Source: Bacillus litorisediminis (lineage in GTDB: Bacteria > Bacillota > Bacilli > Bacillales > JC228). Taken from it: DNA of 64,000 nt. Positions within the stretch are counted from its first letter, which is position 1, and every line of letters begins with the position of its first letter. The notes under the pieces were generated by a model. The model made no database searches. It saw nothing but the letters and a program-made list of their open reading frames with translations, and had not been told where the DNA came from. A program made the position numbers and the translations under genes. The stretch spans positions 1 through 64,000 of the forward strand of contig NZ_JAKZKT010000012.1 of NCBI RefSeq assembly GCF_022808645.1, written 5' to 3'. This document shows positions 34,371 to 43,097 of this stretch, in pieces.

Positions 34371-34471
34371 ATTCCAACTTAAAACGACTGTATATTTCAT
34401 TTGCGATCGGAAGGCGGGGGCATGCTCTAGAACCTAGACAATTACACGACTAAAGAATGAATAGGAGGAAC

Positions 34472-36745
34472 ATGAAAACCATGACTACTTTATTTACAGT
34501 GTCAGATGTAACATTGCCAAAAACAAATTCCTTAGAAGAATTGCAAACGAGTTTGAACCAATTTGCTCATAAATTTCCTGAATTAGATTTCACTGAATAC
34601 CAGGAGAAAATGTTGCAGCTATTGCAGCTGGATTCAAATGGAACTGCCGAACAAATCATAGACTGGATGATTTTGTCCGCAGTTGAACGAATTACTGCAA
34701 AAGAGCCGGATTGGACGTATGTGGCAGCTGCCCTCTATACAAAAAACCTTTACCGGAAAGCTGCGCAATCACGAAAGTATGAGGAAGAACGGCAATATGG
34801 ATCATTCTATCAATTAATTGAAGAGCTGATTGGCATGGGAATCTATGATGAATCCTTGCTGCAGCATTATTCGGTGGATGAAATCAAACAATTAGAAGAC
34901 ATAATTGATCCGGCTAAAGATGATTTATTTACATACATTGGGATCGTTACACTGGCAGAACGGTACCTAGCGAAATCACATGATGGAAAAATATATGAAC
35001 TTCCACAAGAACGGTTTATGTTGATTGCAATGACGATTATGAAAAACGAGGCGATAGAAAAACGCATTGCACTCATTCAGGAGGCTTATTGGGCACTATC
35101 TAACCTTTATATGACTGTAGCAACACCTACTTTAGCCAACGCCGGAAAAAGCTATGGTCAGCTTTCGAGCTGTTTTATTGATACGGTCGATGACAGTTTA
35201 AGAGGAATCTATGATTCAAATACGGATATCGCCACCTTGAGCAAAAATGGGGGCGGAATAGGCGTTTATTTAGGAAAAATCCGGAGCCGGGGCAGTGACA
35301 TTAAAGGCTTTAAAGGAGTAAGTTCAGGTGTCATTCCTTGGATGAAGCAGTTAAACAATACAGCGGTCTCTGTTGATCAGCTTGGCCAAAGACAAGGTGC
35401 GATTGCGGTTTATCTGGATGTTTGGCATAAAGATATCTTTGCCTTTCTTGATACACGTCTGAACAATGGTGACGAAAGACAGAGGACCCATGATCTTTTT
35501 ACAGGAATATGTATTCCGGATCTTTTTATGGAACAAGTCCAAAAAAGAGAAGATTGGTATTTATTTGACCCTCATGAGGTACGCAAGGTAATGGGTTATT
35601 CGTTAGAGGACTATTTTGATGAAAACCCAGAGGGAGGCTCATTCCGGGAAAAATATTGGGAGTGCGTAAACCATCCGCTTATCTCCAAGGAAAAGGTACC
35701 CGCAATTGAAATCTTTAAGGCCATAATGATTTCACAACTGGAAACCGGCACACCATTTATGTTTTACCGTGACACCGTAAACCGGGCCAATCCTAATAAA
35801 CACAAAGGAATGATTTATTGCAGCAATCTTTGTACGGAAATTATGCAAAATATGAGCCCTACGGTGGTTACTGAGGAAAAAGTAGAGGATGGCAGCATCA
35901 TCATAATAAAAAAACCGGGTGATTTTGTAGTTTGTAATCTATCCTCGATATCTTTAGCGAAAAGTGTGATGGATGATGTGCTGGAAAGATTGATTCGCAT
36001 TCAGGTCAGGATGCTGGACAATGTTATTGATATCAATTCCATCCCTGTGTTACAGGCGCAATTGACAAATCAAAAATACCGTTCCATCGGACTTGGCACA
36101 TTTGGCTGGCATCATTTATTAGCCTTAAAAGGGATCCGCTGGGAGAGTGAGGAAGCGGTTCAATATGCAGACGAGCTCTATGAAGATATTGCCTATTTAA
36201 CAATTAAAGCAAGTATGGAGCTGGCAAAAGAAAAAGGCGCTTACCCTTATTTTGAGGGGTCAGACTGGCAAACTGGTGCCTATTTCTCAGAAAGGGACTA
36301 TGATTCTTCTAAATGGATGGCTTTAAAAGCGAAAATTAAGGAACATGGGATTCGGAACGGATATTTAATGGCGGTCGCACCAAACTCATCGACATCGATT
36401 ATTGCTGGTTCAACTGCCAGTATTGATCCAATCTTCAGGCAAGAATATTCTGAAGAGAAGAAGGATTATAAAATACCTGTTACAGCACCAGATCTTTCGT
36501 CAAAAACGAGATGGTATTATAAATCGGCCTATCATATTGATCAGCACTGGAGTATAAAACAAAATGCAGAACGCCAGCGCCATGTGGATCAATCGATTTC
36601 CTTTAACTTTTATGTCTCAAACGAGATCAAAGCTAAAGCACTATTAGACCTCCATATGGATGCTTGGAGCTCTGGTTTAAAAACCACGTATTATGTCCGC
36701 TCCACATCAAGTGCTGTCATTGAGGAATGTGAAAGCTGCCAATAA
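34472..36745 (+). CDS. nrdA: Class I ribonucleoside-diphosphate reductase, alpha subunit
   Basis: About 757 residues. Reduces ribonucleoside diphosphates with the radical-bearing beta subunit. Seen: QLSSCFIDT (first active-site Cys), GGGIGVYLG, YCSNLCTEI (Asn, radical Cys and Glu of the catalytic loop), VVCNLSSI (second redox Cys), PNSSTSIIAGSTAS, the radical-transfer Tyr pair in KTTYYVRS and the C-terminal CESCQ thiol pair. The N-terminus lacks the ATP-cone of about 90 residues, so dATP inhibition by that route is not expected. AGGAGG is only three bases from ATG 34472 and twelve from ATG 34481; either may be used. A cobalamin riboswitch precedes it, and nrdB follows after 24 bases. Confidence 0.9.
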   Translation: MKTMTTLFTVSDVTLPKTNSLEELQTSLNQFAHKFPELDFTEYQEKMLQLLQLDSNGTAEQIIDWMILSAVERITAKEPDWTYVAAALYTKNLYRKAAQSRKYEEERQYGSFYQLIEELIGMGIYDESLLQHYSVDEIKQLEDIIDPAKDDLFTYIGIVTLAERYLAKSHDGKIYELPQERFMLIAMTIMKNEAIEKRIALIQEAYWALSNLYMTVATPTLANAGKSYGQLSSCFIDTVDDSLRGIYDSNTDIATLSKNGGGIGVYLGKIRSRGSDIKGFKGVSSGVIPWMKQLNNTAVSVDQLGQRQGAIAVYLDVWHKDIFAFLDTRLNNGDERQRTHDLFTGICIPDLFMEQVQKREDWYLFDPHEVRKVMGYSLEDYFDENPEGGSFREKYWECVNHPLISKEKVPAIEIFKAIMISQLETGTPFMFYRDTVNRANPNKHKGMIYCSNLCTEIMQNMSPTVVTEEKVEDGSIIIIKKPGDFVVCNLSSISLAKSVMDDVLERLIRIQVRMLDNVIDINSIPVLQAQLTNQKYRSIGLGTFGWHHLLALKGIRWESEEAVQYADELYEDIAYLTIKASMELAKEKGAYPYFEGSDWQTGAYFSERDYDSSKWMALKAKIKEHGIRNGYLMAVAPNSSTSIIAGSTASIDPIFRQEYSEEKKDYKIPVTAPDLSSKTRWYYKSAYHIDQHWSIKQNAERQRHVDQSISFNFYVSNEIKAKALLDLHMDAWSSGLKTTYYVRSTSSAVIEECESCQ

Positions 36746-36769
36746 CGAAACTAAAAGGAGACGGTAATC

Positions 36770-37807
36770 GTGACAATCGTACAAAAAAGAAAACTGATGG
36801 ATGAAACTGCTCCTAATGCTTCAACCGGGATCATTAATGGAAGAAGTTCAAACGTATTAAACTGGGACGACGTCCGTTTTCCATGGGCGTATCCTAAATA
36901 TAAAACGATGTTAGCTAATTTCTGGACACCATTTGAAATTAACATGGCTAAAGACATTAAGCAATTCCCGACCTTATCGAAACAAGAACAGGACACTTTT
37001 TTAAAAGTCATTGGTCTCTTAGCTTTGTTAGATAGTATTCAAACTGATTATGCAGGTAAAGTAGCGGATTACTTAACGGATTCAAGCTTGCACGCGCTCA
37101 TGATTATCCTCGCCCAGCAAGAGGTGATACATAATCATTCTTACAGCTATGTCCTTTCAAGTATTGTGTCTAAGAATAAGCAAGATGAAGTATTTGACTA
37201 CTGGAGGAACGAGCCTGTTCTAAAGAAACGAAATGAATTCGTGACAAAAGGCTATGAAGACTTTACCGAACAGCCTAATGTTGAAAACCTTTTAAAATCC
37301 ATTATTTATGATGTTATTTTAGAAGGGCTGTTCTTTTATTCAGGTTTTGCTTTCTTTTATAACTTGGCGCGAAACCAAAAAATGCTGGCAACCAGCACGA
37401 TGATTAATTATATCAACCGAGACGAACAAATCCATGTTGGGCTATTTGAAAAAATTTTTAAAGAAGTCTTAAAGGAAAATCCTGAGTATGATACAGAGGA
37501 ACTAAAGGAATTTGGAACCCTGACATTTAAAGCCGCAGCAGAACTTGAAATTGAATGGGGTCAGACCATTATTGGCAATAAAATCGCTGGCATTCTGATG
37601 CACGAATTAGAAGCCTATATTAAATTCATGGCCAATAAACGGGCGAAACAATTGGGATTCGCACCTCCTTTTGAAGGATATCGGACGAATCCCCTCAAAT
37701 GGATCATTGCCTATCAGGAAGTAGATTTAGGAAAAACCGATTTCTTTGAACAAAAATCACGTCAATATACAAAAGCTTCAGAGGTAAACGGATTTGATGA
37801 ATTATAA
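36770..37807 (+). CDS. nrdB: Class I ribonucleoside-diphosphate reductase, beta subunit
   Basis: A 345-residue ferritin-like radical-generating subunit. The metal ligands are in place: Asp in LLALLDSIQTDY (near 89), Glu and His in QQEVIHNHSYSY (near 119-122) with the radical Tyr following in the same helix, Glu in VILEGLFFYSG (near 184), and Glu/His in NRDEQIHVGLF (near 218-221). The Tyr identifies a normal tyrosyl-radical class I enzyme. C-terminal VNGFDEL is the tail that docks to NrdA. Start is GTG at 36770 after AAAAGGAGACGGTAATC. It forms the second gene of the B12-riboswitch operon; no NrdI is seen, arguing for the Ia-like rather than the classical Ib (nrdIEF) organisation of Bacillus. 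Confidence 0.92.
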   Translation: MTIVQKRKLMDETAPNASTGIINGRSSNVLNWDDVRFPWAYPKYKTMLANFWTPFEINMAKDIKQFPTLSKQEQDTFLKVIGLLALLDSIQTDYAGKVADYLTDSSLHALMIILAQQEVIHNHSYSYVLSSIVSKNKQDEVFDYWRNEPVLKKRNEFVTKGYEDFTEQPNVENLLKSIIYDVILEGLFFYSGFAFFYNLARNQKMLATSTMINYINRDEQIHVGLFEKIFKEVLKENPEYDTEELKEFGTLTFKAAAELEIEWGQTIIGNKIAGILMHELEAYIKFMANKRAKQLGFAPPFEGYRTNPLKWIIAYQEVDLGKTDFFEQKSRQYTKASEVNGFDEL

Positions 37808-37829
37808 AAAGCAAGAGGAGTGGATTAGG

Positions 37830-37853
37830 GGCTGAAAACTTAGGTTTTCAGCC
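37830..37853 (+). terminator. Hairpin after nrdB
   Basis: GGCTGAAAAC, loop TTAG, GTTTTCAGCC: a 10-bp perfect stem 22 bases after the nrdB stop, followed by TAGTTATTTG rather than a clean T-run. The remainder of the 294-base gap to speD shows no gene. Confidence 0.6.
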
Positions 37854-38101
37854 TAGTTATTTGCTGGAATGGTTAGAAAAATAGAAAATGCATTCGAATT
37901 CTATTTTAGACGATAGGCATAAGCATTTTGTACATTTGTTAATCGGCCTGCATTGATCCCGGATCAGACAAAGAATCCCTTATTTTTTAAAAATCATCCA
38001 GGAAGGTTGCAGACATACTTTTTTGTATAAATGTCCTCTATTTTCACATCCTAAAGAAATGAAGGTGCAATTTTACCAAACAAGACAAGGGGAGTTAACT
38101 T

Positions 38102-38917
38102 ATGACTTTAACACCCGAACAGAGGATTCAGCTTCATGAATTTAATAACCTGACAAAATCTTTAAGCTTTAATATGTACGATATTTGCTATACAAAAACA
38201 AGGGAAGAGCGCGAGGCGTATCTCGAATACATTGACGAGCAGTACAACGCTGAGAGACTCACTCATATATTAAAACATGTGTCCGAAATTATTGGAGCCC
38301 ATGTATTAAATGTGGCCAAACAAGACTTTGTCCCTCAAGGTGCGAGTGTTACTTTATTAGTATCAGAAGGACCGGTTGTGGAAGTTCCTACAGAGCACTT
38401 TGAAGAGTCCCCAGGACCTTTGCCTGAATCAGTTGTTTTACAGCTTGATAAAAGTCACATTACGGTTCATACCTATCCGGAATATCATCCCAATGAAGGA
38501 ATCAGTACCTTTCGCGCTGATATCGATGTATCCACCTGTGGAGAAATTTCTCCCCTCAAAGCACTCAACTATTTAATCCATTCCTTTGATACAGATATCA
38601 TGACAATTGATTACCGTGTCAGAGGATTTACAAGGGATATTAACGGAAAAAAATTATTTATAGATCATGATATTAACTCAATCCAGAATTACATACCTGA
38701 TGAAATCAAAAGCCAATATGATATGATTGACGTTAATATTTATCAGGAACATATCTTTCATACAAAATGCAAACTCAAAGAGTTTGATTTGAATAATTAC
38801 TTATTTGGCTATACGAAAGACAAACTGGATCAATCTGAACAAAAAGAAATAACAGCAAAATTACAGCTCGAAATGGATGAAATCTTTTACGGGAAAAATA
38901 TGAGTTTTGAAATATAA
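38102..38917 (+). CDS. speD: S-adenosylmethionine decarboxylase proenzyme, long (E. coli) type
   Basis: A 271-residue pyruvoyl enzyme that makes decarboxylated SAM for spermidine synthesis. The self-cleavage site [13 protein letters not shown] gives the pyruvoyl group from Ser118; the following [19 protein letters not shown] block carries the processing/catalytic residues. The length and N-terminal [15 protein letters not shown] segment match the E. coli-type class rather than the short form of about 125 residues found as SpeD in B. subtilis. AAGGGGAGTTAACTT precedes the ATG. It is closed by its own terminator; no speE in the window. Confidence 0.92.
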   Translation: MTLTPEQRIQLHEFNNLTKSLSFNMYDICYTKTREEREAYLEYIDEQYNAERLTHILKHVSEIIGAHVLNVAKQDFVPQGASVTLLVSEGPVVEVPTEHFEESPGPLPESVVLQLDKSHITVHTYPEYHPNEGISTFRADIDVSTCGEISPLKALNYLIHSFDTDIMTIDYRVRGFTRDINGKKLFIDHDINSIQNYIPDEIKSQYDMIDVNIYQEHIFHTKCKLKEFDLNNYLFGYTKDKLDQSEQKEITAKLQLEMDEIFYGKNMSFEI

Positions 38918-38922
38918 ATTGA

Positions 38923-38957
38923 GCGACCCTGTAGTCTATAGCTACGGGGTCGTTTTT
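38923..38957 (+). terminator. Terminator of speD
   Basis: CGACCCTGTAG, 7-base loop, CTACGGGGTCG and TTTTT. Confidence 0.9.
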
Positions 38958-39011
38958 CAACTGATTCTATGTTTTTAGCGCAGTGGATAAATCAATTTAA
39001 AGTATTTGAAA

Positions 39012-39743
39012 TCAAATCATCTCTAATCTTGCGAGAACGGGTAAATGATCTGATGCATCGGGTACTATATCAATCACTTCCGCTTCGACGACTTTTATCT
39101 CATCTGTAATAAACAAGTAATCAAGCCGTTTTCTTGGCCGATAGGATGGATAGGTGTACCCGCCAGCCTTACCGGAAAGGTGCCACACATCTTGCATTTT
39201 CTGCGCTACTTTTTTCCAGCTCTTTGAACCCGGAATCATATTCCAGTCTCCGATTACAACAGTTGGGAGAGGAGTATGTTGAACAAAATCAAGGATATAC
39301 TGAATTTGTTTTTTACGGGAAGATGGGTTAAAGCTTATATGGGTTACGAGTACTTGAAGAAGCTGCTTTTGATCGATTTCTATGGCCGTTTCGAGGATTG
39401 ATCTGCCTTCTCTAAATTTAGAAGCAGCGTGAATCTGAGTGCTTTTACTTTTTAGAATCGGGAATTTAGATAAAAGGGCATTCCCATACTGACGAGCGAT
39501 TTCACTATTTTTTGATTTCAAGGTAATCGAGGGGCTGAACACATAATCCATCTGTAATTGTTTGGCTAGAAGGCTAATTTGATCCTCATACATACTTCTT
39601 TTTGAAAAATAACGATCGACTTCATTTAAACCAATGACATCGGCATTACTTTTACTTATCACTTCAGCAATTCGATTTAGGTCAAGCTTACGGTCGATGC
39701 CTTTTCCATGATGGATGTTATAGCTCATTACATTGACTTCCAT
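39012..39743 (-). CDS. Endonuclease/exonuclease/phosphatase-family protein
   Basis: A 243-residue member of the DNase I-like EEP superfamily. Seen: MSYNIHHGKG (Asn), IGLNEVDRYF (catalytic Glu near 42), TVVIGDWNMIPGS (Asp and Asn near 166-168) and the C-terminal SDHLPVLARL (Asp-His pair). It most resembles the small secreted-or-cytoplasmic EEP hydrolases of Bacillus rather than ExoA (also in this window at 46464). No signal peptide is visible. Start ATG at 39743 has GGGGTG nine bases upstream. It is divergent from the alkaline phosphatase-family gene. Confidence 0.82.
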   Translation of the reverse strand: MEVNVMSYNIHHGKGIDRKLDLNRIAEVISKSNADVIGLNEVDRYFSKRSMYEDQISLLAKQLQMDYVFSPSITLKSKNSEIARQYGNALLSKFPILKSKSTQIHAASKFREGRSILETAIEIDQKQLLQVLVTHISFNPSSRKKQIQYILDFVQHTPLPTVVIGDWNMIPGSKSWKKVAQKMQDVWHLSGKAGGYTYPSYRPRKRLDYLFITDEIKVVEAEVIDIVPDASDHLPVLARLEMI

Positions 39744-39922
39744 ACATTTCACCCCATTCAATTGAAGTATGAACGAAATACGTGAAATAAATTACGATTC
39801 CCGTAAAAATCACTTGAACCATTGAAGGGATGACGACTCTATTTTTGGCAATAATAAGAGGAAAAGGATTTTGAGGGGAATGGGGAATCTATACTCTCTC
39901 ATATGGAAAGGACAAGATACTC

Positions 39923-41392
39923 ATGACATCTGGCAGCAATCAAAATAAACCAGTCATCATGCTTCTCATTGATACTTTGATGAATCCGCCCTTACAGGAA
40001 GCTTTAAAAAATGGGAAGGCTAAAGCATTTCAATTTTTTGCAGAAAATGGCCAGTACATTCCTGATATGGTGAGTCCGTTTCCAACGATGTCTGTGAATG
40101 TAGACAGTACCCTGTTGATGGGAGTTTATAGCGATCAGCATAAGGTTCCGGGATTAGTCTGGTATCACAAAAATGAAAATCGGATCGTAAATTATGGGAG
40201 TCATGTACGAGAGCTTTATAGACTTGGGACTAAACGGTCCGTTGTCGATATATTTTATCGTCTGAATAACGAACATTTATCGAAAGAACAAAAGACCCTC
40301 CATGAGATTCTAAAGGAACAGGGTAAGCCAACCGCTTCAATCAACACCCTCATATATCGCGGAAGTGAGCCGACACAATTAAAAATTCCATTTCTGCTTT
40401 CGCTCATAACGGGATTAAAGAGGAGATATGACGTTATGGCACCAACACATTTATCATATGGGTCTATGTCGAAACAGAACCCTCACAATCGGGCTTTTAT
40501 TTGGCAGAAATATGGATTTAATAATCAATTTGCCGTCAATGAACTTAAATATTTAATTGAAAAAAAGAAACTTCCTGCTTATTCATTGGTGTACTTTTCT
40601 GATTCAGACAAAAGCTTTCACAAAAATGGACCGATGGATGTTACAGCTATAGAAAAAACAGACCAACAGCTTCAAACTTTACTAAATACTTTTCCTTCTT
40701 GGGAGAATGCAATTGAAGACTATGTTTGGATCATCATTGGAGATAATGGCCAGGCGTGGGTAGACAAAGAAAAAAACAAAGCCTTAATCGACCTTAGAAG
40801 TCTGTTGAGCTCCTATAAAATCCCGAAGCTAAAAGCAACTATTACCTCAGAGGATCAGATTGTGTTAGGTGTGAATGAAAGAATGTCATTTATTTATACA
40901 CTCCATCCAAACCATATTACATTTAAAGAAATAGCTGAAATTCTCCAGCAGGATTCAAGAATTGATGTGATTGCCTGGAGGGAAAATGACAAAATCCATG
41001 TATGTTCTGGCATTCATAAAGGAGAACTCCACTTTAAGCCTGATGGAAATTTAATTGATCCATACGGCCAGGCATGGTCAGTTGAAGGGGAAAATGAGAT
41101 TTTAAATCTATCTATTGAAGGAAATCAAATCATGTATGGGGACTATCCAGATGCATTGCAGCGGCTATATACAAGCTTTTTCTCACATGAAGGAGACTAT
41201 CTGGTTGTGAGTGCAAAACCAGGGTATGAATTTATCGGGGAAGGATCTCCTACACATATTGGCGGAGCCAGTCATGGGGGATTGCATAAGCAGGATTCAC
41301 TGGTCGCCATGATTGTCAGCGGAACAAACACATTGCCTAAATATAACCGTATCAAAGATATTAAGGATTGGGTCTTATCGATGCTGGCGTAA
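39923..41392 (+). CDS. Alkaline phosphatase/phosphodiesterase-superfamily protein
   Basis: A 489-residue soluble protein of the type I phosphodiesterase/nucleotide pyrophosphatase fold. Visible: the N-terminal metal Asp in MLLIDTLMNPP (near 17), the nucleophile region SPFPTMSVNVDSTLLMG (Thr near 55), a middle YFSDSDKSFHKNGP (Asp and His ligands, near 230-240), IIIGDNGQ (near 272) and GGASHGGLH (His, near 453). The set of metal ligands appears complete. No signal peptide or membrane segment, so it acts inside the cell or is exported by another route; substrate unknown. The ribosome binding site (AAAGGAC) is modest. It converges with a metallophosphoesterase. Confidence 0.82.
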   Translation: MTSGSNQNKPVIMLLIDTLMNPPLQEALKNGKAKAFQFFAENGQYIPDMVSPFPTMSVNVDSTLLMGVYSDQHKVPGLVWYHKNENRIVNYGSHVRELYRLGTKRSVVDIFYRLNNEHLSKEQKTLHEILKEQGKPTASINTLIYRGSEPTQLKIPFLLSLITGLKRRYDVMAPTHLSYGSMSKQNPHNRAFIWQKYGFNNQFAVNELKYLIEKKKLPAYSLVYFSDSDKSFHKNGPMDVTAIEKTDQQLQTLLNTFPSWENAIEDYVWIIIGDNGQAWVDKEKNKALIDLRSLLSSYKIPKLKATITSEDQIVLGVNERMSFIYTLHPNHITFKEIAEILQQDSRIDVIAWRENDKIHVCSGIHKGELHFKPDGNLIDPYGQAWSVEGENEILNLSIEGNQIMYGDYPDALQRLYTSFFSHEGDYLVVSAKPGYEFIGEGSPTHIGGASHGGLHKQDSLVAMIVSGTNTLPKYNRIKDIKDWVLSMLA

Positions 41393-41404
41393 AAGATATG
41401 TATC

Positions 41405-41441
41405 GGAGTTAGGCCCAATCATGGGCAACTCCTGTTTTTTT
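41405..41441 (+). terminator. Terminator between convergent phosphoesterase genes
   Basis: GGAGTT-A-GCCCA, loop ATCA, TGGGC-AACTCC followed by TG and seven T; the T-run touches the stop codon of the convergent gene. Confidence 0.8.
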
Positions 41442-42297
41442 ATACCGCTTCTCCTGCACTTTCATCAGCTTCAATAGGAAGCATAATGTTGTGAATCGTA
41501 ATTTCTGGACGGCTGCCCAAACGAATATTTAAAGCAGTTTGGCCAAGTCCTTCGCTGATATAAAAAATTTTGCCGTCATGCTGATGCAAGCCTTTGACCA
41601 TATTCATTCTTACGAGTTTCCCCATTTTCACTAGATGATATGGTTTAGGCCAATGAATCTGACCGCCATGAAAATGGCCAGAAAGCAGGTAATCATAGTG
41701 ATAATCCTTCATCCCAAGAACAACGTTAGGATCATGGGTTAACACAAGATTATATCCGTTTTCGATATTTTCATAGGATTTTTCGATTTGACTGCGTTTT
41801 GTACTATAGTCATCAATCCCGATAATATGAAGCTTGCTTCCATCAATCATGATTGTATCGTTTTCATTTTGCATTGTTTTGCAATTGTTTTCCTCAAGTA
41901 CCTTCTTAAGCTCTTGGAAATTCTTATTTCTTAACACATAATCGTGATTTCCAAACACCGCGTATGTTCCGTATTGAGGTGCCAATTGATTCAATACTTG
42001 CAAGTATGGCTTTAATTTAGGAATCGTTCTTTTTCGGTCTAAAAAGTCACCAGTAATTGCGATTAAATCAATTGGTTCATCTTTTAAAGTTTCATAAAGT
42101 TCTTTTGGTGTAATCGATATATTTTCGAGATGAAGGTCAGACAAGTGTAGAATCCGGAACGGGCGAGAGCTAGAAGATTTTTTTGAAGAATCAATTGAAA
42201 TATAGTTAACGGCTATATTTTTTGTATTTTTATAGCCTTTATAAAAGACAACAGTCAGTAATCCAACCAAAGAAATGGTTAAAATCCAACCAAACAT
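41440..42297 (-). CDS. Membrane-anchored metallophosphoesterase (YkoQ/YpbG-like)
   Basis: A 285-residue calcineurin-like phosphoesterase with an N-terminal membrane anchor (residues 4-20). The dinuclear metal site is complete: LSDLHLEN (D-x-H, near 53), ITGDFLDR (GDxxD, near 81), FGNHDYV (GNHD, near 113), LTHDPNV (H, near 186) and SGHFHGGQIHWP (GHxH, near 207). Related B. subtilis proteins YkoQ and YpbG are of unknown substrate; some are sporulation-associated. GGGAGGGGATACT precedes the ATG. The next gene upstream on this strand is YkoP-like, 76 bases away, so the two may be one operon. Confidence 0.85.
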   Translation of the reverse strand: MFGWILTISLVGLLTVVFYKGYKNTKNIAVNYISIDSSKKSSSSRPFRILHLSDLHLENISITPKELYETLKDEPIDLIAITGDFLDRKRTIPKLKPYLQVLNQLAPQYGTYAVFGNHDYVLRNKNFQELKKVLEENNCKTMQNENDTIMIDGSKLHIIGIDDYSTKRSQIEKSYENIENGYNLVLTHDPNVVLGMKDYHYDYLLSGHFHGGQIHWPKPYHLVKMGKLVRMNMVKGLHQHDGKIFYISEGLGQTALNIRLGSRPEITIHNIMLPIEADESAGEAV

Positions 42298-42373
42298 AGT
42301 ATCCCCTCCCTCACCTCATTATAAAAGGTTTGGAAGGGGATTGTTACCTGTAATATATGGTGTGGTTTCCAAT

Positions 42374-42943
42374 TTAATTGGGGTTACCGTATTTATTGAA
42401 AAGTCCGTCTTTTGACATAAACAAATAGCTTGGACATGGTTTCTTATTTCCTTTTAAAAAGGATTGGGAGCTTGAAAGGAAATGAATTGGATAAAGGGTG
42501 ATGAGTTTATACCATTTATAAAAAGGATTTATAATATCAACCTGTTCAAATCCTAATCGTTTAATCCCTTTATTAATGAAGGTAATGCCGATAATTCCTT
42601 TTATTTCACTATTTCTTTGATGTCTTTCGATATAGCGGGTAAGGTATGGCATTGATTCTTTTACCTGCTGGTAGATCAATAATGATTTTTTTACATCATT
42701 ATTAATACCAGATAATTCCTTAAGTAAGCGTACATTATGCAAATGAATCTTCACTAAAATGTCATTTCGTTGAATTTGTGTCCCATCCGACAGTACAACA
42801 TTTCTGCCTTTGTACTTGGTTAACCTCACCCGAAAGATTGGAGGTGAACCGGCTGGTGAATCAAGATATCTTAATCTCGTGAGATAATAATAAATCGGAT
42901 CGATAATACTCCATAACGATATAAAATATAGTCTCAATCTCAT
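42374..42943 (-). CDS. YkoP-like conserved protein
   Basis: A 189-residue protein resembling B. subtilis YkoP: LWSIIDPIYYYLTRLRYLD at the N-terminus, FRVRLTKYKGRNVVLSDGTQI (near 37-57), then DILVKIHLHNVRLLKEL. No catalytic motif is evident; a C-terminal half of mixed helices ends in SKDGLFNKYG. Function unknown. AAGGAGACTACTT precedes the ATG. Together with the YkoQ-like phosphoesterase downstream and the divergent MGDG-synthase-like glycosyltransferase upstream it forms a group that is also found, in a related order, in the B. subtilis yko region, which is linked to sporulation; that parallel is from memory. Confidence 0.7.
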   Translation of the reverse strand: MRLRLYFISLWSIIDPIYYYLTRLRYLDSPAGSPPIFRVRLTKYKGRNVVLSDGTQIQRNDILVKIHLHNVRLLKELSGINNDVKKSLLIYQQVKESMPYLTRYIERHQRNSEIKGIIGITFINKGIKRLGFEQVDIINPFYKWYKLITLYPIHFLSSSQSFLKGNKKPCPSYLFMSKDGLFNKYGNPN

Positions 42944-43097
42944 AAGTAGTCTCCTTGATCACAATTGTAAACTAAACTTATTTAAAAGTATTTTGTCTCC
43001 GATTCGTTAAAATTATCGATGGAAATTAGAGGTGAAAGAATGATTTGTGCTCAAATACACACACTATAGTCGATAAAATAATGGGCTGGTGTGAAGT

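Noticed and set aside
38376-38576. Short overlapping plus-strand reading frame inside speD
   Set aside because: It is out of frame with speD and has no ribosome binding site or motifs.
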